From Fulvia fulva (taxonomy: Eukaryota; Ascomycota; Dothideomycetes; Mycosphaerellales; Mycosphaerellaceae), in assembly GCF_020509005.1 (NCBI RefSeq), contig NC_063016.1, positions 4,092,001-4,156,000 on the forward strand: a DNA stretch of 64,000 nt. Direction: 5' to 3'. How positions within the stretch are numbered: the first letter of the stretch is position 1; every line of letters begins with the position of its first letter. Position numbers and translations under genes: made by a program. The notes below the pieces were generated by a model. The model ran no database searches, had not been told where the DNA came from, and was given only the letters and a program-made list of their open reading frames with translations. Below, one piece after another: positions 33,029 to 44,448 of the stretch.

Positions 33029-35874
33029 ATACTTAAGAAAATATAGATAGATAGGAGGAGCCCCGGGGTAACTATACCTAGCGGTAACTTAACACCTCTA
33101 CTATATTAGCTAACGACTGTTAACGTTTTATAAACGGTAAGGACAAAGACTAGGATCCTATCCCTTTATTACTAGTAGAGTTTAGGGAAATGGCTAGGCT
33201 ATTTAGCCGTAAGGAAGTAGATAAGGTCCTACCGCGACGGCCTAGCGTAGACTATAAGATCAAGCTAAAGAATAGTTAGACACCGCTATTTCGAAGACTA
33301 TACTCCTTCTCTATACGAGAGAACGAGGTAATTAAGAAGTGGATCGACGACTAACTTAAGAAAGGTTTTATTTAGAGAAGCGTATTACTAGTAGTAGTAC
33401 CTATTCTAATAGTTAAAAAGCTAGGTAGAGGGCTATAAGTATACGTAGACTATAGAGCTCTAAACGCGCTTATAATAAAGTCTTACGGCTACGTAAGCGG
33501 CCCGCTCAGACCCGCACTACCGGCTCACCTAGATAGGCAAAAGACGAGGTCGTAAAGCTCGTAAGCTTTATACTAGCGGAGCCTTATCTAGGCTCACTTT
33601 AGATAATAAGCTACCCTAAGTACCGCCGTAACATAAAGAGTCGCTACCTAATTCTACTATTTTAAGAGACCTTAGATCGTGTTACTAGCGCGTAATAGTT
33701 TACTAAGCTAGATATTATCGCTACGTTTAATCGTATTCGTATTATAGTAGGAGACGAGTAGAAAACGGCCTTTACTACTAGATATAGGTAGTTTAAGTAC
33801 GTAGTTATGCCTTTTAGACTATATAATGTACTAGGAACGTTTTAGTTATTTATAAACAATATACTAAGGGAGTTTCTAGATGACTTCGTGTTATATTACC
33901 TTAATAACGTACTTGTCTTTAGTAAGACAAGAGAAGAGTATGTCTAATATGTCCTAAAGGTTCTACGAAAGCTAGATACCGCTAGGCTCTAGTTAGATAT
34001 TAATAAATACGAGTTCTTTAGACACGAGACTACTTATGTAGGTGTTATTATCATAAATAAGGGCATTAAGATAGACCTAGCTAAGATTAAATACGTTAAG
34101 AATTGGCCTATACCCGCGAATATCACCGATATCTTGTCGTTTATAGGGTTTACTAACTTCTACCGTAGGTTTATTAAGGATTTTAGTAAGATCTACTTGC
34201 CTATAACGAAGCTTACGAGGAAGAATGTCCTATAGGACTAGTCTCTAGTATGTTAATAGGCGTTCGAGGCATTAAAGAAAGCATTTATTGATACGCCTAC
34301 CTTAAAACACTTCTACTTAGGGCGAGAGACTATTCTAGAAACAGATACCTTAGATTACGTAATAGTAGTAGTACTCTTATAACGTAACGAGCGAGGAGTG
34401 TTATATCTTATTACTTATATATCTAAGAAGATAGATCCCTAGTAATATAACTACGATATCTACGATAAGGAGCTCCTAGCTATTATAACTATAAGCTTTC
34501 GAGGAATAGTAACCGGAGCTAACTATTAACGAATACGGTACCGACGATTATAAGAATCTACTAGACCCGGAATCTAAGGACAAGCCGACGCTTATATACT
34601 CCGATTATAAGAACCTCGAATAGTTTATAAGTACGAAGTAATTGAACCGTAGACAAGCTCGCTAGGCCGAGTTTCTCTCGTAGTTCTTCTTTAAGATCGT
34701 CTATAGGCTAGGAGTTTAAGGTACTAAGCTAGATAGCTTAACCCGACGTTTATAGGACTTACCGAAGCCTAGAGACCTAGATAACCTACGAAACTAATAG
34801 TAGTATTAGGTGTTACTAGGCCTAGATCGTATCCTAAACCTATCGTTAACTAGAGTGTTATCGGTATATACTAATAACGTTATAACCCCGCTTACGACCG
34901 CTATTCGAGGACTCTATACGTAACTAGAGGCTAAGGAAGCCGTTTAATAGCTAGAACGAGATGATCTATATACCTTACTAAGGAAGCACCGTATCGATGA
35001 CTATTATATAGTCCTAGTCGGAGATATAATATATATTAAGAATGTATATAGTAGTTATAGCCTATTCGTTCCTCCGGAGTTAGAAGACAATCTAGATAAA
35101 GGTGAAATCCCGGTACGTACTCGTATCGTATAGGCTTTCTACGACTATATAGTAGCTAGTTACTTAGGGGACAAGAAGACGTATAAATTAGTAGCTCGTA
35201 ACTATACCTAGCTAGGTATCGTACGATTTATTAAGAGCTATATACGTACCTACCGCGCTTACCGTACGAATAAGAATACTAATATTCAGTACCTAGGGCT
35301 ATTAAGACCGCTACTAGTACTATTTAGCGCTTAGGAGGATATCTCTATTAACTTCGTAGTTAAACTACCGAAGGAAATAAGCGTAGTCGACGGACAAACG
35401 TACGAGAATATTATAACCGTTATATACTGCTTAACTAAGGAGCGACATATCATTCCTATTACCTCGATAATAGTAGAGTATTACGTACTAGTATTCCTTA
35501 AGTACGTGTTTAGTAGACATAGGCTCCCAAAGTCTATTATCTTAGATCGTAGTACGTAATAGGTTTCCGTATTCTAGCGTAGGATATACGCGCTACTTAG
35601 TATTAATCGAAAGCTATCTTCGTCGTTCTATCTAGAAATAGATAGACAGTCGGAGAACACGAATAAAGTAATAGAGTAATACCTACGTATCTTTATTAAC
35701 TATACCTAGGACGACTAGCTAGATTAGACTCTATTAGCTAAGTTTATAGTAAATAATATAGTATCCGTAATAATAGGCGTCTCGCCGTTCTATACTAATA
35801 CTAGGCGTAATCTAAGGTTCTCTAAGTTCGACTTAGACTTACCTATACTACTATAGGCCTAGGCGGACGTCTAG
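33029..35874 (+). mobile_element. Gypsy-A, Ty3/Gypsy pol fragment
   Basis: Reading through stops gives reverse transcriptase (KLKNS-TPLFRRLYSFS, VDYRALNA, FTKLDIIA), RNase H, and integrase (DGQTYENIITVIYCLTKER, then FYLEIDRQSENTNK, a degraded form of the usual Thr-Asp-Gly-Gln context). The order RT-RNaseH-IN identifies Ty3/Gypsy. The catalytic YLDD box reads YLNN (33897-33908), as expected from TG-to-TA change. Gag and both LTRs are missing. The left end abuts LINE-1 and the right end meets another element near 35,875. A 152 bp insertion splits the RT domain. Confidence 0.8.
33481..33632. mobile_element. Small MITE-like insertion inside the Gypsy-A RT domain
   Basis: The RT frame reads ...ALNALIIK, is interrupted, and resumes with SRYLI...FTKLDIIA. 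The 152 bp insert is flanked by ATAAAG on both sides (33475-33480 and 33633-33638), a likely 6 bp target duplication. Its ends share a short inverted motif (TTACGGC / GCCGTAA). The left end also forms a perfect hairpin, CTTACG-GCTA-CGTAAG. It keeps more CA than its surroundings. Confidence 0.55.
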
Positions 35875-38028
35875 TGAATAGCAGTCGGTCACGTGACTCG
35901 GCACGGGCCGGCCCGTATACCTCGGCTTATATATCAACTTGCCGTACCTCGTACTCCTCTTAGATAGCCTATCTAATAACTTCGTTATTTGCCCTATATT
36001 AAGAACGGCTCCCTTACACTTTATTAGACCTCCTTTACTAACCGTAGAATATATACTACGAAGGACCTAAGAAGTAATAGGTTAAAGATATAGAAACTAC
36101 GCTTATCGCGAGTTTTCTATACTAATCGCGCGACAAACGCGATAGGTCTGAGTTAATAAGAACAATCGTACCTTTATTAACAAGATACTAGCTAAGAGTA
36201 TAGGCGGTAGGCACTCCCTACTTACTAGTCGCCCTAAGATCCGCCGCGAGTCGCTTATATTTACTAGTAGCTAGACTTAAGGTTACTAAACCTAACCCTA
36301 ATAGCTAACTAACGAGCAAATATAGTAGCGTGTTAAGCAACTAATATAACTAGTTACCGAACCGCCTAAGACAATTAACCTCTCCGACTATATCCGGGAC
36401 GACGAAGTAAAAGAATATACGACTAGATAGGATATCGAGTTTGATTATAACGATAATATAGTAATAGACGAAGGAGAAGGAGAACACTAGGTAGCTAAGA
36501 CTTTCCGCTATAATCTAGAGGAGCTAAAGAACCTAGATATAACCGAGTTCTAAGCCCTTATAGCTAGTACACCTAAAGCACTATCTACGATCTATTACTT
36601 ACTTCGACGCGCCTAAGCCGTCGACTATAATATAACCGAGTTGTTAAAGATATTCGGCTAGGCGTATAATAAGCTTTAGGATAAGAGAGCGGTAGTTAGG
36701 ATAGCCTAGGATAAGCTAAAGTAGGATAAGGCCGAGTTTAAGTAGAAGAAGTTAGATATATAGATGTTATAGTAGAAGGTAGATAAGTAGGTCAAGCATC
36801 TTACGATTAAGGTCGATAAGTATAAGAGGAACGAGCCGGATGTCGCTAAAGTAAAGGACGATCTAAAGGTAATTATAGCCGATCGTAATAATACCTAGAA
36901 GAGCTTAGACAATACGACTAAGGAACGCGACACCGCCGTAAAGGATCGCGACTAGCTAATAGTAGCCCGTAATCTGCTCTAATAGTAGGTCGACGATTTT
37001 AAGAAACTACCGCCTACGCCGGATATAGCTAAGAACCGCGAATATATACTTAACGCTATATCGTAGATTTAAGATAAGAACGTAGAGCTCTCTAAACTTA
37101 ACGCCTAGATCGTAGAGCACGTTAATCGTGTCTAGGACCTCGAGAACTAATAGAGTAACGTCGATAATAAGCTCTCTAACTATAAGTCTACCGCTAAGGA
37201 CTATAACCGCGAGATCGAGTATATTAAGAAGACTAAGGACGACGAAATTATAGACCTAAAGAAGCGACTTGCCGAGAAGCCTAAGTAGGGACGTCGTAGC
37301 CGCGGATTACGTAAGGACAGTACCTAAGACGATAACCTATCTAATAGCTCCGATAGCTCGAGCTCGTCCGACTCCGATTCTAACTCCGAGCCTAGCGACG
37401 ATAAAGATCGCCGTAAGTACCGTAAGAAGAAGCCTAAGAAGAGTAAGCGTAAGAGTAAGGACGAGGAGCTCGACGCGGACTAGGATACGATACTTAATAT
37501 CGACCTAGACCTTAACGTTATGTTTAAGATAGATAAGACGGAGGTAAAGAAGTTTAGCGGTAATAGGAATAAGGATAATACGCCTATCGGGCTAACGTTC
37601 GAGGTATAGTAGAACACCTTAGAAACTAAGCTATAGAACACTACGTTCCGTACCTCGAAGGCTACGTTAAAGTTCGTATATAACTATACTAAGGGTAGCG
37701 CGTTCTAATTAATCGGACCTTAAATCCCGTCCCTTACTAGCGTAAAGGGCGACCGTATATATAAGACACTTAACAAGCTTATAAAGGACTTACGTAAGCG
37801 CTATAGTAAGCGTAACGCGAAGGCTCGCGTACGCGACAATATAGCCGCCTTAAAGTAAGTAGATAGACGTAACGACTCCTTTACCGAGTTTAACGTCTTA
37901 TTTAGAAAGAGTACGAACATTATTATTACGAGACTATAGTACGAGAGTATAAGGATATAGTATTAACGAAGTCGATAGCTAAAGAGAGAAGAGAGTCTAA
38001 GAACGAGGCCTATACTTAAAGGCCGAGG
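35875..38028 (+). mobile_element. Gypsy-B, LTR-like leader and gag fragment
   Basis: Begins with a CG-rich LTR-like stretch carrying GGTCACGTGACTC. A gag-type frame follows with broken reading: long coiled-coil segments (about 36600-37270), a Ser/Asp-rich then Lys/Arg-rich stretch (about 37280-37480) and a capsid-like region (VKKFSGNRNKDNTPIG, about 37530-37960). This layout is typical of fungal Ty3/Gypsy gag, but no pol follows. The intact 79-codon frame at 37269-37508 is an out-of-frame shadow of the low-complexity part. Confidence 0.6.
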
Positions 38029-39891
38029 TGTCGGGCGTCGGTATCGGGCCGAACTTAGTTATCCGGGTCACGTGATCAGATTCGAATCCTTTACTTACGG
38101 AGCGGCTGTGACACTACCCACCCTCTAAAACACCTTCGTCTCGAAGCGTATATCCTTAAATCTCCCTTAGCGTAAACGTAAAAGCTTTATTATTCTCTAT
38201 ATCGTTCGTTTCGTCTATTAGCTCTAATAACTTACTAGAGGTAGGTACTAAAACCCTTTTAATATAGCTATCGTTAGTATTAGGCGTATAGTTATCCTTA
38301 GCTAGAGCTATAGGGCTATTACCTTTACGTAGAGGCTATACTGTTACGGTTAACTAAGGTACTAGATCTATTACGTTCGCGTCCGGCCTTATATCGACTA
38401 AGGTCTTATTCGGAATCTAATCTTCTAGCGGATAAAAGTTAATAGGTATAGACTTAGTTAGGTTATTATACTTAAATTCTACGACTACCTTCGGTATATC
38501 CTTATATACTACGCTCGCGGGCTCCTAGGTAGACTTACTATCTAAATAGCTCTTCTATTTTACTAGTATAGTAATGCCTCTGCCCTTCGGCTTAGAATCT
38601 AGGACGCGTTTAACCTCCTAGGTCTTGAACGTATTACTAGTTTTATTAGTAACCTCGATCGGCGGCGGTCGTACGTTATCTTCTAGATCTACCGGTCGGA
38701 GAAGATTTAAATAGAAGGAGTTATATACGCGGATCGTCTCTAGTAGAGCAATACTATACGCATTCTTACCGAGCGCGGTAGTAATTATTACCGGTCTAAA
38801 CTATTTAATATTAAGCTTCTTAGCTAGGCGTAATAACTTCTAGTTCTTAGTATTAATATAGATACGGTCGCCTAGGCTATATCGCGGTAGTATAGCACGG
38901 TATATATTAGCGTTATCTACTTCTAGGGCTTAATCGTAACGTAAGTATTTATGTAGGTACGTACGGAAGTCCTTTATCTATTAAGTAAAACGCTCTATCT
39001 TTTCGGCGGATAGGCGTTACTTAGTAGGTATTAGACGCTTAGGGAGGCTATCTCTATTAAAGTTACTAGTACGAGGATTACGACCTCGTTCGGTAAAGAA
39101 TAGCGACATACCTATTAATTCTATAATATAGTTATTCTTTACGAATTCCGCTAGCGGAAGCTACTATACCTAATCTCCTTATACGTAGTCGATAAAGACA
39201 CGGAGGTACTTCTCTATCTCCTTATTCGTATTCTTAGACTATCTATCGGTCTTAGAATAGAAGGCTATAGACAACTTATAGACTATCCCTACTAGTTCGT
39301 AGAAGCGTTACTAAAAAGTTAATAGCTACTAACTACCTCGATCTATAACAATAGACAGAGGGGTACTATATAAGCGGTAGTAGTCCTAGATAAAGACCTC
39401 GGCGATATATTCGGCTGTTATCTCCTTTACTAGGATTATATAGTATCCCTTACCCGTACGGTTAGTAATCGTAAGGGTATTAGTATTTATAACGCTATTA
39501 TAATTAGTACTCTTCGGTAGTCCTACTACGAAATCTATAGCAATTTCGTCCTATAGTTTAAACGGGATTAGTAGGGATTTTAGTAGCCCTAGGTATTACG
39601 TCTACGAGGGTTTTAACGAGCGGTATTCGTAGTACTTAAAGATCTTATTACGTATATACTATAAAAGGCCGGGCTAGACGAAGTCGCGAGTAATAAGCTC
39701 GTAGGTCTTCGTACGACCTAGGTAACTAGTAGAGGGGGTGCTATAATATACTTAGAAGACCTTAAAGCGTAAACCCGGTACGTCTAGTACGAAGACGTTA
39801 TAGCCGCCGTATCTATTCTTAATATAGATAAGGCCGCCTATAGCTACCGCCTCGCTATTATCTATACGGTACTAGCGTAGTAGCGTATAAG
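38029..39891 (-). mobile_element. Gypsy-C, integrase/C-terminal part and LTR end (minus strand)
   Basis: Read on the minus strand it starts in the integrase zinc-binding part, continues through the core (EIAIDFVVGLPKSTNYN, SIVIDRGS, SIAFYSKTDRQSKNTNKEIE) and a long C-terminal domain, then a purine-rich primer (38114-38125, GGGTGGGTAG on the minus strand) followed by an LTR starting TGTCACAGCC at 38113. A TGTC...GACA unit closes at 38029, but 85 bp would be very short for an LTR, so its outer limit is uncertain. The 5' half of the element is missing, replaced by Gypsy-E at 39892. Confidence 0.7.
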
Positions 39892-40240
39892 TATTACGGG
39901 CGAGAGTGCTATAATAGGGTCGGGTAAAGATATATATAGTTACGTAAGCTATCTAAGAGAGCGCGAGAAGCGCGAGAAGATAAAGTCGCGCGAATCGAGC
40001 TAGCGGGTACTAGCGGCCGCTAGCGCGCGGGCGTACGGCCGACGATACTATATTACGAGGTAGTTCGTAAAAAAGGCTGTCTCGTAATAGTACCCCCCTC
40101 CTCGAATAAGGAGCCCCTACGACGTTTCTATATTTAATACTCGGAGCGTATAGAGGGCTATCGCTAGTACTAATACCGGTACTAGTTTCTAGAGCTTTAT
40201 CGAGGAAGCTATAGTTATACTACGTTTATATATACGGTCC
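39892..40240 (-). mobile_element. Gypsy-E, 3' LTR (39892-40089) and adjoining internal end
   Basis: On the minus strand a purine tract (GAGGAGGGGGGTAC, 40090-40103) precedes an LTR that begins TATTACGAGACAGCC and ends CTCTCGCCCGTAATA. The termini are inverted copies (TATTACG / CGTAATA; originally TGTTACG / CGTAACA). The LTR is 198 bp. The internal part is cut by LINE-2 at 40241 and should continue at 44111. Confidence 0.7.
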
Positions 40241-43200
40241 CCTAGGGACTATATATCGACTACGAGACGGTACGCGAACTGTCCGGGGCACTACCTATCG
40301 TATAGTACGGAATGCCTATAGCGGAAACTAGCGAAAAACAAGGCAATCACAAATAGAACCGTCGCCCTAAGATTCTACGGCGACCGTAAGGCTAGCCTAT
40401 ACCGGAACTAACTAGCGGCGGTCGGGCATAAGCGCCCTAGGGCCGAGAACGATATAAAGGATACGCAACCTAGGGCGTACGGGAGGCTACGTACTCTACT
40501 AGCTACGGCGAGGGAATCTAACTAGGCCCGGCTCCCCTTTAGTATATAGCCGATAGGCGTAGACTAGGACGTATAGGGTAGTAGGACATAGGACGATATA
40601 GAGGAAATAATTGTCGATGCCGATAACTAGCCTCGATACGCTTAGCATCATCTAGTATAACGTCAACTATAGTAAGGACATAGTCTAGAACTATTTCCTA
40701 TACGAGGCGGACCCGCGCGTCTACTACGTCCTTACAATCTAGGAGCTATAGATTAACCCGTACTATAAGAGACTAACGACCTACAAGTCACTAGGCTATA
40801 CGACATGCCTACGAGGCGACGGTAGACCCCGTACGTGCTTCTATGTCAGCAAGGACATACTAGAATCCGACTAGGAGGTAGTATACTACGTAGACGAAGA
40901 AGGCGGGGGCGATATTACCTCCCTCTACGTAGGTAGCACCTAGATACACAACCTATATATACAACCGCTAGCCTCGAGGTCTAGCCGCGACCTAGGGGTC
41001 TATAGACACCTAGACAGTACGCTTAAGAGACAAGGGTACCACATCGTAGTAGGAGACTTTAATATACACTACCCTTCCTAGGAAAGCCTTATATAGCCGT
41101 ACCCTATAGCCGACGAAGTACTCGACTTGATAGCGAGCAACGTAATTGCCCTTAATACCCCGAAGGACCTAGGCACCTAGAAGAGAGGGGGACTCTAAGG
41201 CACGATCGACCTCTCCTAGATCTCGGATAGCTACTACTATATAGTAACCTACTATAGGATCGAACATAAACTCGAGGCGTCGTTAGACTATATACTAGTC
41301 AGGACCTCTATTACGATATAGATATAACGTATACTAGCGAGAACCTCTAAGCCAAACTAGGGAAAGGCCTACTAGGCCAACATCTAGGCGTACCTCGATG
41401 ACTCTAAGAGGCTAGTCTAGATCGCGTAGTAGCAATACAACAGTAAAGACGAGATAGACGAAGTAGTCTAGGGGTTAATAGACGAAATAAGAAAAGCGAC
41501 CTTACTTCACGTTCCGCTTGCCTAGTAAACGACATAGTCTAAACTATACTAGACGCCGGAGTGCACTACGGTAGTAAGAGAAGCAAGGAGAGCCCGCCGG
41601 GTATAGACGAGCAGCTATAGCGAGGAGGCCTAGAACGTATATAGGGAGGCATACTAACAGAAGAAAGCTATAATACGAAGGGAGAAAGTAGTCGGCTAGA
41701 GGGCTATAGTAGAAGAAATCGCCGGCAAGCTAGAGAGGATATAGAAGCTAGCGAAATGGGCCCGATAGGACCCTATATAGGGCCACTCCTTCTCTATCCT
41801 AGCGCTATAATCGCCTAGTAGCCCGGTTAGCGACCCCGAGGCCAAGGCGCGTCTACTAGCTAGCAAGTTCTTCCCGCCCCTAGTCGAGGCTAATCTAAGC
41901 GATATAAACAGCTCTACTCCCCTAGCCCCTAGTATCGCGGTCTAATAGGAGGTGTCCGAGGGAGAAGTTGCCGCTATACTAAGGAAGTTGCCGGCGAAGA
42001 AAGCCCCGGGGCCGGATAGGATCCTAAACGAGCTACTAAAGAAGTGTAGAGATCAACTAGCCCTAGTAGTTATAGCGATCTTTAACGCCTACCTACAGAC
42101 CGGGTACTACCCGATAGCTTTTAAACAATCGACGACAGTAGTCCTACGCAAGCCGTAGAAGGAAGACTATACGTAGGTGAAGTCGTACCGCCTAATTGCG
42201 CTCCTTAACACTCTTAGGAAGGCGCTTAAGAAGCTAGTTATAACGAGACTCTCCGAGGCGGTAGAGGAATACTCCCTACTCCCGGACACCTAGATAGGTA
42301 CGCGCCTATAGCGATCGACGCTATCCGCGATAGAACTTATCACCTCTTAGGTAAAGGCTATCTAGTATAAGAATAGGGACAAGGTGGCTTCCTTACTTAG
42401 CCTAGACATATCGGGAGCCTTCGACTACGTGTCACACCCGCGGCTACTCTATATCCTAAGGTCGAAGGGACTCCCTAAGTGGCTTGTCAACTTCGTACGG
42501 TCCTACCTCCAAAACCGTAGTACGTCGATCCTAGTCGGTTAGTATAGAAGCCTATTTCAAGCAGTCTATACTAGAATCCCGTAAGGCTTAACGCTAGTAC
42601 CTATTCTGTTCCTCTTCTTTATAGCGACGCTACTCCTAGCCCTAGAATCCTAGAACACCGCTACGAGCGGCTTCGTAGACGACATAAACATCCTAGCGTA
42701 GTCTTCCTCGACTAAGGAGAACTATAGGCTACTAGAAGAGAAGCACAAGATCTACGAGGACTAGGCTAGGAGGCACGGGGCTCGGTTTGCCCTAGAAAAG
42801 TACAATCTAATACACTTTACGCGCCGGCCACGGTTCCACAATATACAAGCTTCTATCTAGGTATAGGGGCACACGACTAACCCGGCAAATCAGCTTAGGA
42901 TCCTCGGACTATAGGTAGACCCGGCGCTACGGTAGAGGAAGCACGTATAGGCAATATTACGGAAAGCTAAACAGAATATAGCATTATACTAGAGGCTCAC
43001 TACGTCTATATAGGGGGCGGACTTCCGGTAGTCACGACTTCTATATACGGCTATTATACGGCCAGTCCTTACCTATAGTAGCCAAGTATAGTCCTTAGGC
43101 GAGAGGGCCTACCTATCGAAGGGACTCGTCGCGCCGCTAGCGAAGATCCAAAACTAATGCCTAAGGAAGGTCACCGGGGTATATAAGTCGATACTAACGA

Positions 43201-44110
43201 GGATGCTTAAGTACGAGACCGCTATACCGCCGATCGACCTATATATCTAGGGACTACGGACCTCCTACTTAGGCAAGTCGGCATAGTACCTAGTATAGAA
43301 GGTCATCGCTAGTACAGTCGTAAGGGCCCGCGAATTAGTACTAGCGTATAGGGGCATTCGACCCGGAAACGAGCCGAACTACCGGGTAAGGGACGAACAG
43401 CTAGCAATATAATAGGAAGGTAAGAAATCGTCTATAGAGCAACTATAGAAAGAGAGGTGGAACAACTAGGTTGTAGGGCATAGTGGACGCCCTTAGCTAG
43501 TAGGACAACCTAAGGAATAGTTAGCTACAAAATCCGCAGTCAAGCACCCCCCGAAGCTTATCTACTACCGCCTTACGAGGGCATAGAGTAGTATAGTAAC
43601 CTAACTACGAAGCGAACACATCGGCCTCTAGGGGTACCTATTATAGAGGAAGGTTCTAGGATACATAAATACTAGCTGCCCCTACGGCTATCGCTCCTAG
43701 AACGTACGGCACGTACTCCTCGTCTGTCCGAGGTGGTCGCTAGGAAGGGGGGAGTAGATAGTAAAGGCGAGGAACCGGACGATTAGGGCACTTCTTAATA
43801 ACGCTAAGGACCTACGGCGCATTACGAACTAGATACTAGAGAAGGGCTAGCTAGAACAGTACCGCCTAGTAGGAGTAGTATAGGAAGAGAGGACACGACG
43901 TAGCGCGACGAGACCGGCTAGGAGCGGGGGCTAACGGGGTAGTGACATAGACTACGTACGTTTAGAGGGAAAGCTAAACTAGATAAGGAGTAGTCGGGGG
44001 CGGGAAGGGTTTTCACCTATTCGGGTTTCCCTTTGTACGTAACAATAGATATATACCTATATAGGCCGGATAGGGTCCTAGAACAGGGGAATGACAAATC
44101 TATCTATCTA
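40241..44110 (+). mobile_element. LINE-2, 5'-truncated Tad1-like LINE with target-site duplication
   Basis: Nearly collinear with LINE-1 from 29157 to its end (3870 versus 3872 bp), lacking ORF1. TATACGGTCC is present on both sides (40231-40240 and 44111-44120), a classic LINE target duplication, and the tail is the same TCTA repeat. Endonuclease, RT and RNase H regions are recognisable. It retains more CA/TG than LINE-1, for example CACATCGTAG where LINE-1 has TATATCGTAG, and one 68-codon RT piece (41952-42158, with KKAPGPDRILNELL) is still open. It is nonetheless stop-ridden and dead. Less RIP suggests a later arrival or fewer rounds of mutation. Confidence 0.85.
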
Positions 44111-44305
44111 TATACGGTCCGAGGATTAGCGCTAGCCCGTATTAAGTTACCGGCTAATCGAGTCCGTCGAAGGTAGGCTTAGGTTTATCTAGGTATCGCT
44201 AGTAGAAAGCGATTATAAGTTCTTTATATCTAGGTAGTACGGCTAACTACTTAGCCTAGCTCCGCGTACGATCCTTCTAAATAACTATATACTATATATC
44301 GTTAT
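44111..44305 (-). mobile_element. Gypsy-E continuation beyond LINE-2
   Basis: Begins with the second copy of the LINE-2 target duplication, so it was contiguous with 40240 before that insertion. The 195 bp show the same TA-rich, CA-poor composition and no clear domain. The assignment follows from the duplication, not from similarity. Confidence 0.5.
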
Positions 44306-44448
44306 AGGTCGACGACGAGATTTACCTATACGTAGTGTCGGCTACGAACCTCTCGTCTTACTACGAGAGAGCTATATATTCTTACGCTAGAGCGTCGTAG
44401 GCGCGACGGGCGCGTAACGTAGGCGAAGCCGCGGCGAATAGAGGACTA
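44306..44448 (+). mobile_element. LINE-3-family 5' fragment (copy b), interrupted by Copia-1
   Basis: 143 bp aligned without gaps to 27748-27890. About 14 differences, of which 11 are CA-to-TA or TG-to-TA; runs of CG are unchanged. It stops exactly at GACTA, where the Copia-1 LTR begins. Confidence 0.85.

Noticed and set aside
38069..38092. A tRNA-like internal promoter (ATTCGAATCC resembles a B box).
   Set aside because: No cloverleaf can be drawn around it and it lies in a Gypsy LTR.
41952..42158. A surviving 68-codon LINE RT frame as a possible small gene.
   Set aside because: It is the least mutated piece of LINE-2, continuous with broken RT sequence on both sides. It has no independent start context.
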